Below are positions 16,989 through 25,690 of a stretch of 64,000 nucleotides of DNA, one piece after another (positions within the stretch are counted from its first letter, which is position 1; the number at the start of each line of letters is the position of its first letter). A program made the translations under genes and the position numbers. The stretch is from a virus. The notes beneath the pieces are model-generated. The model worked only from the letters and a program-made list of their open reading frames with translations. It was not told the origin of the DNA and did no database searches. Where the stretch lies: the IMG/VR virus record IMGVR_UViG_3300012936_000001, positions 103,119-167,118 of that record; one strand, given 5' to 3'.

Positions 16989-17879
16989 ATGATAGAACCT
17001 TCTTCCGTAAACATGGTGATATACCACGCAAACTGTAACGATGGATTTGGCGCAGCATACGCTGCTTGGAAACTGTTAGGAAACAGAGCTGAGTACTATG
17101 CTGCCAATCACGGTACGCCGCCTCCTGACGTAAAGGGAAAGAAAGTAGTGATACTTGATTTTTCATATGGTAACACAACGACAAAGCTTTTGATTGAAGA
17201 CGCCGAATCTTTGTTTATTATCGATCATCATAAATCAAACATGGTTGAGCTCCATGACATTACAAATACACATTTTGATATGACAAAAAGCGGTGCCATG
17301 CTATCATGGGAGTTCTTTCACCCAGGCAAAGAGGCGCCAAAATTTATTCAATATATACAGGACCGAGATCTCTGGAAGTGGGAACTACCGTATTCGAAAG
17401 AGTTCAGCGCTGCCTTTGACATGGTCCCATGGGAGTTTGACGAATATGAAAAATTTGAAGATGATTCTGTGTTCGACGATGCTGTTAAACGTGGATCATA
17501 TATACTTGCATATTCAAAGACAGTGGTCAAGAAAGTATGCGATAAAGCGACAAAAAGAAATTTTGGAGAACATGATGTGATGGTCGTAAATTCTTCTCAT
17601 TGGATGTCTGAAATTGGAGCTACTCTCGCAAAAGACTGCGACTTCGCGATGATATGGTACTACGATCACGATGAACAAATATACAAATGTTCGCTCAGAG
17701 CATTTCATGACACCGTCGACGTGTCTGAGATAGCAAAGAGATTCAAGGGAGGTGGTCATCGAAAGGCTGCGGGGTTTGTCCTGCCGAGGCAAAAACATCC
17801 GGATTCTATCTTCTTTCCGGAAAAAGAAATTAAGAATTGTGAATGGATGGAAGAAAGAGGAGAGTTCGGTGCCGACTAG
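16989..17879 (+). CDS. DHH-family phosphoesterase
   Basis: 296 aa. N-terminal DHH domain: CNDGFGAAYAA, ILDFSYG, and LFIIDHHKSN with the signature DHH. The C-terminal DHHA1-like segment ends in FKGGGHRKAAGF, the GGGH substrate-binding loop. Known members are oligoribonucleases/NrnA, cyclic-dinucleotide phosphodiesterases and RecJ; size and two-domain form fit NrnA or a cyclic-dinucleotide-degrading enzyme. Which substrate is cut cannot be told, but removal of a host signalling nucleotide is possible. GGAGATAAG precedes the ATG. Confidence 0.85.
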   Translation: MIEPSSVNMVIYHANCNDGFGAAYAAWKLLGNRAEYYAANHGTPPPDVKGKKVVILDFSYGNTTTKLLIEDAESLFIIDHHKSNMVELHDITNTHFDMTKSGAMLSWEFFHPGKEAPKFIQYIQDRDLWKWELPYSKEFSAAFDMVPWEFDEYEKFEDDSVFDDAVKRGSYILAYSKTVVKKVCDKATKRNFGEHDVMVVNSSHWMSEIGATLAKDCDFAMIWYYDHDEQIYKCSLRAFHDTVDVSEIAKRFKGGGHRKAAGFVLPRQKHPDSIFFPEKEIKNCEWMEERGEFGAD

Positions 17880-18285
17880 ACCAGAATGGGATAAGATATG
17901 GACGGACTTCGCAAAGTTGATCTCTACTCGTTCAACAGATCCGACTTTCCAGGTAGGGTGTTGTATCGTGACACAAGACAATACTCAGGTACTCGCTATC
18001 GGATATAACGGAGACCACAAAGGTGGACCGAACGAGAGAGAATCAATGGAGCCTGGCCATTCGGGATTTATTCATGCAGAGATTAACGCTCTTATTAAGA
18101 TGGATTATAATAATCCAAAGAAGAAAACAATATATCTCACCTTATCTCCATGCAAATCCTGCTGTAAGGCCATAATTAATGGTGGTATAGATAGAGTAGT
18201 GTACACAACCGAGTACCGGGAAACATCTGGAATAGAATTATTACAAAAGGCAGGAATTGAGGTCGTATACTATTCTGCCGAATAA
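17869..18285 (+). CDS. Deoxycytidylate (dCMP) deaminase
   Basis: Deaminates dCMP to dUMP. Zinc-site motifs H69-A-E71 (FIHAEINAL) and P94-C95-x-x-C98 (LSPCKSCC) are intact. The GTG at 17869 has GAGGAG 6 bases upstream and gives 138 aa, the usual length; the longer open frame from 17752 lies inside the DHH gene. Overlaps that gene by 11 bases. With dUTPase it supplies dUMP for thymidylate synthesis. Confidence 0.92.
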   Translation: MPTRPEWDKIWTDFAKLISTRSTDPTFQVGCCIVTQDNTQVLAIGYNGDHKGGPNERESMEPGHSGFIHAEINALIKMDYNNPKKKTIYLTLSPCKSCCKAIINGGIDRVVYTTEYRETSGIELLQKAGIEVVYYSAE

Positions 18286-18314
18286 TTATTTGAAAGAATA
18301 GGAGAAATCAAGCG

Positions 18315-21300
18315 ATGTTACTAGATGAACTTTTAGAAAGCGTAATAATGGCAGCGCATGCATTGAACGAAAAAGATGCATCAAAAAGTCTAGACGAAGT
18401 AGAAGGAGATGAGGAGAAAGACGACTTTGGTGAATTTAATAAGTACATTGACAGAATAACAAAGAATTCAAAAAGTTTGGAAGATTTGCTCAAAAAGGAA
18501 CTCGGCGACAATGAAGGTGCTAAAAGTATCCTTTTGCCTTTTGAAACTACGCGAACACTCTTGTTAGGGACACAGGAAACGATAGCGAATCCAAAAACAG
18601 ATTTTCAAGATCCAAAAAATGAAAATGCGAAACAAATAAATAGCACTTTGCAAAATTTTATGATCAATCTTGTATCACTGCGAAGAGGGCTGGAAAGTCT
18701 AGCGGAATGGTCAAAAGGCTTAGATAAGATAGGAATTAAGGACGCACAATTTAATAAGTTGTTTGGTGTTGTTCAAAAAGAATCAATGATTCATAAATCT
18801 AGTCTTTCTTCTCTGCTATTAGAAATGAAATCACCAGAAGACTATCCTGCTGGATCTATTGCAAAAGCGATTGCAAACCTTGCCAATTTCAACGTTAATC
18901 TAAAAGACGTTTTTGACCCAGACGGAAGAGAACATAAATTAGTAATCAATTATTTTAAGAAGCTGGATGACAACATTGGCAAATTAGAAAAGACGCTAGG
19001 AAACAAAAAAGCACTTGAAAGCGAAATTGATAAATTTTTCAAAACAAGACCAGGCCAAGGTGTCATTGCAGCTGCCTGGTCCTTTGCTAAGTCAATGGTG
19101 GCATCCTTTTTTAAGCCGGCACCTATTGGCGATGGAACAATTCTTAATGCTAGGCAAGCCATGGGATCAATAGAAGAACCATCAGGCCTCTTGTTTCTTA
19201 GTCCAAAGCAGATCATAGATATAAACGAGAAGGTCAACACTGGTCTCAAGGACATGAAGAAGAATGTCTCTATCGTGCGGGACATGCTCGCATTCGGCGG
19301 AAAAGACGCAGACAGAATCCAGGCATACATCAAGGATAACGAAATAGAGGCCGACGATTATCTAGAAGATCTAGATGCAAATATAGACTGGGACAAAGAA
19401 AAAGACTACAAGAAGCTAAAAGCGGCAATGATATCGTCAGACTATTATGGAGAATCCTATCAGGTTCAAAAAAATCTAATACACAAGAACACGATGCAAA
19501 ATCTTTTGTTCGAAGACGCAGAAGAATTTGTCGATCTTTGGAATCAATTTCTCTCAAAAGGTAACAACATAACCCAGAAGACAAAGGAAGCCGGGACCCT
19601 CCTGTTTCCGAAATTATCAGATGATTATGACTGGAGTGGTGAAACCCTAAATTGGGAAAAGAAAAAAGAGCCCGACATGGCTTTTCCGCAAGGTAGCCTT
19701 TATCCCTCCTCTGACGACCCAGAATTTCGAGCGATATTGAAAAAGGTTGAGAAGAAAGAACCTCTCTCAGACGAAGACCAAAATAAATTAAAGGAATTAG
19801 TGAAGGAAGAACCATATAAAAAAGCAGATCTCGCACAGGCCTTCATCGAAGACAAAGGTAATGATATCAATAACGCAGATTTGGCCAATCAGATTGCTGA
19901 CATTATTACGTTAGGTAACGATGAAGTATTGCTGTCTGCGGTTGACGATGACAGAGAGCAGATCAACAAAACCTTAGAAGAAAAAGGAATCCCGTATGCA
20001 ATCAACGCAGAAAAGGATGATGACGGCAAACCCATTGCAATTAGATTGATAAGGGTTGAAGATAAGCCAGAGCGCGGAATAAATCTGCCCGCCGGTAAGA
20101 CAAAGGTCTCAAGGGCTGCGATGAAGGCTTTATTTCCCGATAAAGATGAGATAATCACCCAAGCACTCGCCGCGTTAGGAAATTACGAATTGATCGAATC
20201 TAATAAATTGCTGCACAGAAATTCACTAGCCCAGTTATTATCCGAAGAAAAACAATCGCTATTAAAGTACATTGTTTCTTATTATAGCAAGAACGCTATT
20301 GATCAAACCCAAAAACACTGGGAAAATACCCCGGGAGCCAAAGACGCGGCACTGAAAAGACTGAACAATATGCTAATACAAAAGAAAGATGTGCTCAAGG
20401 AAAAAGGAATTGATCTTGATGAAGAAATAGAGATTGCCGAAGAAGAGCCAGGTGAAACAACGATTACACTAGAGCCTGGTAAATACCCTGATCCAAAAAG
20501 CGCCGAGGAGGAACTTGACAGCTCACCTGTGACTGATGATCTACCAACCGCGGAAAAGAAGAAAGTAGCGTCAGTCATGGTTGGTGTATCACAGAAAGAA
20601 ACAACGCCTCAAGAAGCTAACGCTGAATTGTTTGGCACTGGCTTGGGAGTAATGACCCCCACAGGTAAACCCTTGGAGTTGGTCGAAGAGGAACCTCCTC
20701 CACCCAAGCCGAAGAAGGAAGAAGGGCAGCCGGTACCCGATGAGAAAGAAACATTTTATTATTCTTTTACACCGCTGAACACATTTAGGCCTACCAAGAC
20801 CAAAATCGCTACAGTTGAAGAAATCATAGCCAATATGAAGAACGATAGCATCGCGTCGCATATGGTTTATTTATCTGCAAAAGATGGTTGGTCTATGAAC
20901 ACTTTTGGCTCCTTTGACAACGACTGGCCTCAGGTCCTAGGAGGATCCTCGGATGCTGCCTCTGAGAAAAAAGGCGTCTCAAAACAAAAAATCAAATCCC
21001 TATTCAGCAACACTACTTCGAAATTCTACGACGACCTTGAATATAAATATACCGGCAAAGACGGCAGCAACAGCAAACGTGATATGGGCAGTTCGTTGAT
21101 GATGCATATTCCAAAAGCTATTGCTTCAGCAACCGGCCTGGAGCTGACAGAATCTCGCCTTATTCACAAGTCAAGTCTATCATCTCTTCTCAGAGAGGCT
21201 TCTGTTTTTGATAAAATATTTGATGAGTTTCATTCTAGTTTTGCTAAGAAAGCGCAAGATAAAGATGGAGGAATATTCAAAAAAGAACCATTGAAAAAAT

Positions 21301-22253
21301 TCCTAAGAGGCATTTTTGAGAAGGAAGAATTAAAATCCGTCATGAAAGACTTAGGGGTCGACGATGTTTTCTCCGGTGGAACAGATGATGAAGAACCGGA
21401 AGCAGACGTTCAACCAGTGAGTGTGCCAAAAACTGGCAGCCCAAAGGAGGATGTGGAGAAAGACCTCAACAAAGCCGGGATCCAAAATTCGAAAGAAGTT
21501 GCTAATGACCTTGATGCGGATGGAGATGGCAATATAACGTCCAAAGAAGCTGAGGATCTTGCAAAGAAAAAGGAGGACATAACCGCCAAACCTGGGGAAG
21601 ACGATTCAACTAATCTTATTGTGGAACCTTCCGCCGAACAGAAAGATTCGGGCACAAAGATAAGCAGAAAAACAGACTTGAGAGATTTCACCGAAGATGA
21701 ACAAGATACCATCGAACTGGCGCTTGCCGACATATTAGATGGAGATATTGTAACAGAATCCAGCCTACACAAACTTGGACTAGGCATTTTACTTGAAAAC
21801 AAAGCAAACGATTTTGTAGAGCTGTTATTTGATTCTGGCCTAGAAGCTGAGCAGGTTCAAACCATTATCAAGAAGATAAAAGACAACAAGGATCTTAGCG
21901 ACAAATTAAAGAAGCTCGGCATAGATATGGAAGAGACATCAGAAAAATCTATTCCAGGCGTAACTATTCGACCGAAATTTATGGACCTCATTAATAAAAA
22001 GAAAAAACAACTAGCAACCCAAGCATTCACGCGAGATCCAGAAGAGGGTGGTATAAAAGGTCTTCCTGGGGTCAATGTATTGAAGAAAATGTTCGGGGAC
22101 CCGACACAAGTTGCTAATATCGAAAAGACTTATAACTATATTGCCAAGAAAACAGTAAAGGCTCCAATCTTTCCAGAAGGAAAGCGCAGCCCCAAATCAA
22201 AACTTATTCACAAACGTAGTCTTACCGAAGCATTATTTAGTGACGATGACTAG
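18315..22253 (+). CDS. 1312-aa repeat polyprotein, probable processed virion protein
   Basis: Not a recognised family. Six copies of a motif [S/N/K/R]-[L/M]-I/L-H-K/R-x-S-L-x-x-L-L-x-E occur at residues 157-170, 387-400, 631-644, 948-961, 1149-1161 and 1297-1308 (last one incomplete at the C terminus), dividing the chain into blocks of roughly 150-320 residues. Each copy ends in L-x-E, like a T4-type prohead-protease site, and the N terminus LLDELLE-S has one too. Block 5 has a canonical EF-hand loop DADGDGNITSKE (1067-1078 starting at Asp1067). Blocks are acidic, helical and rich in K/E/D. Inferred: a polyprotein cut into several internal head or scaffold-like proteins. Start ATG at 18315 follows AGGAG. 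Confidence 0.85.
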   Translation: MLLDELLESVIMAAHALNEKDASKSLDEVEGDEEKDDFGEFNKYIDRITKNSKSLEDLLKKELGDNEGAKSILLPFETTRTLLLGTQETIANPKTDFQDPKNENAKQINSTLQNFMINLVSLRRGLESLAEWSKGLDKIGIKDAQFNKLFGVVQKESMIHKSSLSSLLLEMKSPEDYPAGSIAKAIANLANFNVNLKDVFDPDGREHKLVINYFKKLDDNIGKLEKTLGNKKALESEIDKFFKTRPGQGVIAAAWSFAKSMVASFFKPAPIGDGTILNARQAMGSIEEPSGLLFLSPKQIIDINEKVNTGLKDMKKNVSIVRDMLAFGGKDADRIQAYIKDNEIEADDYLEDLDANIDWDKEKDYKKLKAAMISSDYYGESYQVQKNLIHKNTMQNLLFEDAEEFVDLWNQFLSKGNNITQKTKEAGTLLFPKLSDDYDWSGETLNWEKKKEPDMAFPQGSLYPSSDDPEFRAILKKVEKKEPLSDEDQNKLKELVKEEPYKKADLAQAFIEDKGNDINNADLANQIADIITLGNDEVLLSAVDDDREQINKTLEEKGIPYAINAEKDDDGKPIAIRLIRVEDKPERGINLPAGKTKVSRAAMKALFPDKDEIITQALAALGNYELIESNKLLHRNSLAQLLSEEKQSLLKYIVSYYSKNAIDQTQKHWENTPGAKDAALKRLNNMLIQKKDVLKEKGIDLDEEIEIAEEEPGETTITLEPGKYPDPKSAEEELDSSPVTDDLPTAEKKKVASVMVGVSQKETTPQEANAELFGTGLGVMTPTGKPLELVEEEPPPPKPKKEEGQPVPDEKETFYYSFTPLNTFRPTKTKIATVEEIIANMKNDSIASHMVYLSAKDGWSMNTFGSFDNDWPQVLGGSSDAASEKKGVSKQKIKSLFSNTTSKFYDDLEYKYTGKDGSNSKRDMGSSLMMHIPKAIASATGLELTESRLIHKSSLSSLLREASVFDKIFDEFHSSFAKKAQDKDGGIFKKEPLKKFLRGIFEKEELKSVMKDLGVDDVFSGGTDDEEPEADVQPVSVPKTGSPKEDVEKDLNKAGIQNSKEVANDLDADGDGNITSKEAEDLAKKKEDITAKPGEDDSTNLIVEPSAEQKDSGTKISRKTDLRDFTEDEQDTIELALADILDGDIVTESSLHKLGLGILLENKANDFVELLFDSGLEAEQVQTIIKKIKDNKDLSDKLKKLGIDMEETSEKSIPGVTIRPKFMDLINKKKKQLATQAFTRDPEEGGIKGLPGVNVLKKMFGDPTQVANIEKTYNYIAKKTVKAPIFPEGKRSPKSKLIHKRSLTEALFSDDD
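18783..22238 (+). repeat. Six dispersed copies of an IHKSSLSSLLxE-type motif
   Basis: Copies at about 18783-18824, 19473-19514, 20205-20246, 21156-21197, 21759-21797 and 22203-22238, encoding the motif described for the polyprotein. Copies 1 and 4 share the ten residues IHKSSLSSLL exactly. Spacing is irregular, which fits motif duplication with diverse inserts rather than simple tandem repetition. Confidence 0.85.
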
Positions 22254-22262
22254 GAGAAATAA

Positions 22263-22721
22263 ATGAAAAAGAAACTCACAGAAAAAAGAATCATCAACGC
22301 TATACGTAAAGTGTATCGCCAAAGACTGGCAGAAGTCGCCATAGCAGCCGGGCTAGAAGAAGCAGACATGTATGACAAAAGAGGCAACATGATTCTCTCT
22401 CAAGGATTGAAAGTTCGACACAAGGCTTCCGGATATGAATATACTGTAGACCATGTAGAGGGCGACGGAGACGGCGCAGTTATATATCTTCGGCACCCAG
22501 ACCAACCAAGATTCGAAGCAAGCGATTCAAACATGACAATATCAGAATCCGGAGTTTCCGTCGATCTATCCGGTGTAGATTTACAGAGAGTCGCTGGCAA
22601 AAAGAAAATGCCAAAGGTTCAGCTGAAAAAGAAACCAGATGCCGGAGAGTTGAAAATACCAAAGTCTTCTCTTTTGGCGGTAAGTAAAGAAGAATTCGAC
22701 AAAGCATATGAGGTAGAATAA
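22263..22721 (+). CDS. Leader-bearing protein with SH3-like middle region
   Basis: 152 aa. N terminus KKKLTEKRIINAIRKVYRQRLAE is a basic amphipathic leader ending in L-A-E before V. Residues about 40-85 (GLKVRHKASGYEYTVDHVEGDGDGAVIYLRHP) have a small beta-barrel pattern. C terminus is Lys-rich. Inferred minor virion protein. Its stop overlaps the next start by one base. Confidence 0.6.
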   Translation: MKKKLTEKRIINAIRKVYRQRLAEVAIAAGLEEADMYDKRGNMILSQGLKVRHKASGYEYTVDHVEGDGDGAVIYLRHPDQPRFEASDSNMTISESGVSVDLSGVDLQRVAGKKKMPKVQLKKKPDAGELKIPKSSLLAVSKEEFDKAYEVE

Positions 22722-23407
22722 TGGATAGAACAATTAAAAAAATTATCAAAGAGACGTTAGCCGTGAAAGAAAAAGGCCCGATAAACGAGTCTTATGTTAC
22801 TCGAGCAAAGAAATATGATTTACCTACAGAACTATTGTCCGAAAAGAATAAGAAGGCACACCAGGAGCTCTTAGCCAACTATGTGGAATCTCTCAATGCG
22901 GTCTCTGCGAAACTAGACACTGTATCTCGAGACGATGCTAGCCTAAACCATTCTTCGATTCGTTCACTAAAAATTGATGAAACATATAATGCCAACGCTG
23001 CTTATCTTCATGCCCTTTTCTTCCAGAACATCTCAGACCTCAAGTCAGTTATCACGATGGATTCTCTTACTTTTATCAGGATCGAAAGAGATTTTGGATC
23101 TTTTGATGCGTGGCAAAAAGATTTTATTGCAACATGTCTTTCAGCTAGAAATGGATGGGGACTATTGGTATACAATATGTTCCTAGGAAGATACATGAAC
23201 GTGGTCGTAGACCTCCATTCTCTCAACGTTCCGATTGCTTCTATTCCTATCTTGATTATGGATTGTTGGGAACATTCATACTACAGAGATTATCTTAAAG
23301 ATCGCAAGACATATGTGTATGCTATGATGAAAGAAATAAATTGGGAAGTAGTAGAAAAAAGAGTCCGTAAAGCAGAAAAGATCGCCAAGATTCAGGAGAA
23401 AGGATAA
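22721..23407 (+). CDS. Fe/Mn superoxide-dismutase-like protein with N-terminal leader
   Basis: 228 aa. The fold signature of Fe/Mn SOD is clear: NANAAYLHALFFQNIS (His97), FGSFDAWQKDFIATCLSARNGWGLLVYN (the FGS... GSGW region), and PILIMDCWEHSYYRDYLKDRK (Asp181 and His185), then INWEVVEKR. The first metal ligand would be His47 in KKAHQELLANYV, one residue out of register with classical SODs, and the usual second-sphere His is absent, so activity is uncertain. Residues 1-23 are the leader DRTIKKIIKETL...GPINE before S, which suggests packaging and cleavage. SOD in a phage particle would be unusual. Confidence 0.75.
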   Translation: MDRTIKKIIKETLAVKEKGPINESYVTRAKKYDLPTELLSEKNKKAHQELLANYVESLNAVSAKLDTVSRDDASLNHSSIRSLKIDETYNANAAYLHALFFQNISDLKSVITMDSLTFIRIERDFGSFDAWQKDFIATCLSARNGWGLLVYNMFLGRYMNVVVDLHSLNVPIASIPILIMDCWEHSYYRDYLKDRKTYVYAMMKEINWEVVEKRVRKAEKIAKIQEKG

Positions 23408-24114
23408 TGAGATATAAGAGGAATAGGCTTTGGGAACTTGCAGGTATAGTTCATCGATCCGAACTTCTTACCGAAGGAGGTGACGATGCCGGTGACGACA
23501 AAGAACTAGATGCTGGCGGTGACGACGATGCAGGCGGAGATGATGCAGAAGATTCCGGTGGCGATGATCTTTTCGGCGGAGGAGACGAAGGCGGCGATGA
23601 GGGTGAATCTGGAGGCGATAAGGAAGGTGAAGAAAAAGAAGAAGAGGAGCCTGCCGAAGTTCTCACAGCATCAGAGATTTCTCGATACGGCACCGGAGAG
23701 TTTGAGACCGAGATCGATGAAATCTTTATGACTATTTTTGATCAGGCGAAAGGCCGAGCAAAAGTAAGATCGGAAAAATCTATTGGTTATCCTGGAAAAA
23801 TAGATTTGGAGGAATCAAGAAAATATAGCCTGAGAGTGCTTCTGGAAGAAGCAGACCCAAATTCTGAAGAGTTTGATTTAGTCTTTTTTACAAATGAAAT
23901 AGCAAGATACATAAACAACTATACTACTCTGCTAGACGTAGAAGGAATTTTATTTTCGAAGGCAAAGCAATTTTTATTAAATCAGCGATCGAAAGAAGAA
24001 GCAAATACGTTTGAAGAACTTCTAGCAAGAGATCATGGTCTTAACTTTTCTCATGACGACATATACAAAAAACCACTACCACCGGAGGCTGCAGGAGCCA
24101 AGGCTTCATCATAA
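23407..24114 (+). CDS. Acidic leader-bearing protein
   Basis: 235 aa. Short basic N terminus (RYKRNRLWELAGIVHRSELLTE then G) with L-T-E/G as a cleavage-like site at residue 22. Residues about 23-80 are a low-complexity Asp/Gly/Glu tract; the rest is helical (about 90-235). A very acidic segment that would be exposed after cleavage could mimic DNA or bind cations inside the head. Overlaps both neighbours by one base. Function unknown. Confidence 0.6.
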   Translation: MRYKRNRLWELAGIVHRSELLTEGGDDAGDDKELDAGGDDDAGGDDAEDSGGDDLFGGGDEGGDEGESGGDKEGEEKEEEEPAEVLTASEISRYGTGEFETEIDEIFMTIFDQAKGRAKVRSEKSIGYPGKIDLEESRKYSLRVLLEEADPNSEEFDLVFFTNEIARYINNYTTLLDVEGILFSKAKQFLLNQRSKEEANTFEELLARDHGLNFSHDDIYKKPLPPEAAGAKASS

Positions 24115-24413
24115 TGTCAAAAAATAAAAGATATGATTTCAGTACAAGGAAGAGCATTCATTTCCACCTGAATAAAAATATTCACGCAGATCTGAGAATT
24201 GCTCTTTTACAAAAAGGTCTCACGATGCAAGATGCTTTAGAGGCATGTTCAGTTTTGATAGCAGAACAACATCCTTTTATGGAGAAACACCTTGATAAAG
24301 TGGTTGAAAGAAAACTTAATGGGGAGAAGCAAATTGCAAAAAGAGAAGCAGAATCAATATACGAAGCTATTGAAAGAGCTAGAAGACCTGAAGAAAAAGA
24401 TTCAGGAAATTGA
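24114..24413 (+). CDS. Small basic protein, possible ribbon-helix-helix
   Basis: 99 aa. Residues about 12-50 (KSIHFHLNKNIHADLRIALLQKGLTMQDALEACSVLIAE) fit a beta strand plus two helices of a ribbon-helix-helix DNA-binding fold; the rest is a charged helix. Might be a regulator or a DNA-bound virion protein. Weak by sequence alone. Confidence 0.5.
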   Translation: MSKNKRYDFSTRKSIHFHLNKNIHADLRIALLQKGLTMQDALEACSVLIAEQHPFMEKHLDKVVERKLNGEKQIAKREAESIYEAIERARRPEEKDSGN

Positions 24414-24645
24414 AAAAGAAAAAGAAGAAATGTTAGAAAGAGAAAAGCTTTCTGCCAAAAACCAGAATCTTATTTCTCGTTCTTTGCTCGACTGTGCACA
24501 ACAAATTACTGTCATTTCTACAGCTATTCATACATGTTTAGATAGAATTGATGCAATAGATGCGGAGTTTATGGTTCTGAAGGAAGCCATAGGGCTTAAA
24601 AATCAAGATTATAATTTTTTTAATAATGGAACGACCTATAATTAA
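24334..24645 (+). CDS. Coiled-coil protein, unknown
   Basis: 104 aa from the TTG at 24334, with GGGGAG 7 bases upstream; overlaps the preceding gene by 80 bases in another frame. Residues about 5-50 are a strong Lys/Glu coiled coil, followed by a helical LLDCAQQITVISTAIHTCLDRIDAID segment. An ATG 15 bases upstream is an alternative. Function unknown. Confidence 0.5.
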   Translation: MQKEKQNQYTKLLKELEDLKKKIQEIEKEKEEMLEREKLSAKNQNLISRSLLDCAQQITVISTAIHTCLDRIDAIDAEFMVLKEAIGLKNQDYNFFNNGTTYN

Positions 24646-24668
24646 TAATGACACCAAAGGAGAAAGTC

Positions 24669-24953
24669 ATGTTGAGTGAAAAAGAAATTGTCGAAGCAGT
24701 AAAGGAAATGCCAAAAGAAGAGAAAAAGTCTTTGTCCGAAAAATTAGCCGAACAATTTTATCTAGATGTAAAAAGTAAAGGCGTTCTTGATGCTATTCAA
24801 GAAAAGGCGGTATCTAGAAAGCTATTAGTTTTTATTGTTGCGACAGCACTGATGTGGTATGGACTTGATCCAGAAACATGGTCAACAATCGCAATCATAT
24901 ACATTGGATCTCAATCCGCTGTAGATATTGCCAAAGTGCTTAAGGGCATATAA
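24669..24953 (+). CDS. Small membrane protein, holin candidate
   Basis: 94 aa from the ATG at 24669 (AAGGAG 6 bases upstream; an ATG at 24648 lacks an RBS). A charged N-terminal half is followed by two hydrophobic segments, KLLVFIVATALMWYGL and TWSTIAIIYIGSQSAV. The size and the adjacent membrane genes suggest a holin or holin-like protein, but the amidase gene is 18 kb away. Function is inference. Confidence 0.5.
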   Translation: MLSEKEIVEAVKEMPKEEKKSLSEKLAEQFYLDVKSKGVLDAIQEKAVSRKLLVFIVATALMWYGLDPETWSTIAIIYIGSQSAVDIAKVLKGI

Positions 24954-24956
24954 GGC

Positions 24957-25286
24957 ATGGACTTTATTAAGAAATTCTGGAAATGGATTGTTGGTTTCTT
25001 TGCCATTCTCATTGGTGTTCTATTATTAAGACCTAAGGGAAATCCAGAGCTACAAGCTGAAAAATCAAAAAATAAAAAATTAGAAGATCTTAATAAAAAT
25101 ATTAGAAAAATAGAATCCGAAGGCAAAGAAAAAGTTTTTGATAAATTTGCAAAAAAATCAGAGGACATTCAAAAAAAGACTACCGAACTCAGAGACCAAA
25201 TAGAACTTGAAGAAATCCAAAGGGTTGAGTCTATTAAGTCAGCAGAAGACGCGACAGCGGCCATCAAGGAGAAACTCCAAAAATGA
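24957..25286 (+). CDS. Membrane-anchored coiled-coil protein
   Basis: 109 aa. One N-terminal membrane span (FWKWIVGFFAILIGVLLL) followed by a Lys/Glu coiled coil to the C terminus. Such a type II anchor with long coiled coil is the plan of inner-membrane spanins (Rz-type), and the next gene could be its partner. No sequence homology is claimed. Overlaps the next gene by 4 bases. Confidence 0.5.
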   Translation: MDFIKKFWKWIVGFFAILIGVLLLRPKGNPELQAEKSKNKKLEDLNKNIRKIESEGKEKVFDKFAKKSEDIQKKTTELRDQIELEEIQRVESIKSAEDATAAIKEKLQK

Positions 25287-25690
25287 TTTTATTTCTATGT
25301 TCTATGTTATTTGCTGATGAAGTAATCACGCTGAAGAAGGGCGAGTCTGCTCCTTTTGATGGTACCCTACTTTCGCCAGAAGCGGCCGCAAAACTATTAG
25401 CCTCTTCAGAGTCAGATTTGTCCAAATGTAAAGCCGACCTTGAAATACAAAAACTTCAATTTGAAAACAAACTAGATCTCGAGACAGGACTTTTGACAGT
25501 AGAGATAGACACTTGCAAGTTGGAGAGAGATCGTCAAAAAAAGATATATGAAGAACATATAAAATTATTAGAACAGAGATCCAAACCATCATGGCATGAT
25601 AATCTATTGTTTGCAGGCGGTGTTGCCACCGGCGTTGCAGTCGTAGTCTTATCTGCCTGGACGCTCGATAAAATACAGGTGAATCAATAA
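25283..25690 (+). CDS. Protein with N-terminal signal-like segment, coiled coil and C-terminal membrane span
   Basis: 135 aa. Short hydrophobic start (ILFLCSMLFA), the segment LKKGESAPFDGTLLSPEAAAKLL, a coiled coil (about 50-100), then a membrane span (FAGGVATGVAVVVLSAWTL). The KKGxxAPFDG.LL..EAAA.L segment is one I have seen as a conserved N-terminal motif in phage membrane proteins near lysis genes. Likely part of a three-gene membrane cassette 24669-25690 with a lysis role. Start overlaps the previous gene. Confidence 0.5.
   Translation: MILFLCSMLFADEVITLKKGESAPFDGTLLSPEAAAKLLASSESDLSKCKADLEIQKLQFENKLDLETGLLTVEIDTCKLERDRQKKIYEEHIKLLEQRSKPSWHDNLLFAGGVATGVAVVVLSAWTLDKIQVNQ

Noticed and set aside
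17514-17981. 155-aa minus-strand ORF
   Set aside because: Spans the DHH and dCMP deaminase genes antisense; both genes have strong motifs.
23451-23693. Minus-strand Ser/Pro-rich ORF
   Set aside because: Antisense of the Asp/Gly low-complexity tract; composition explains it.
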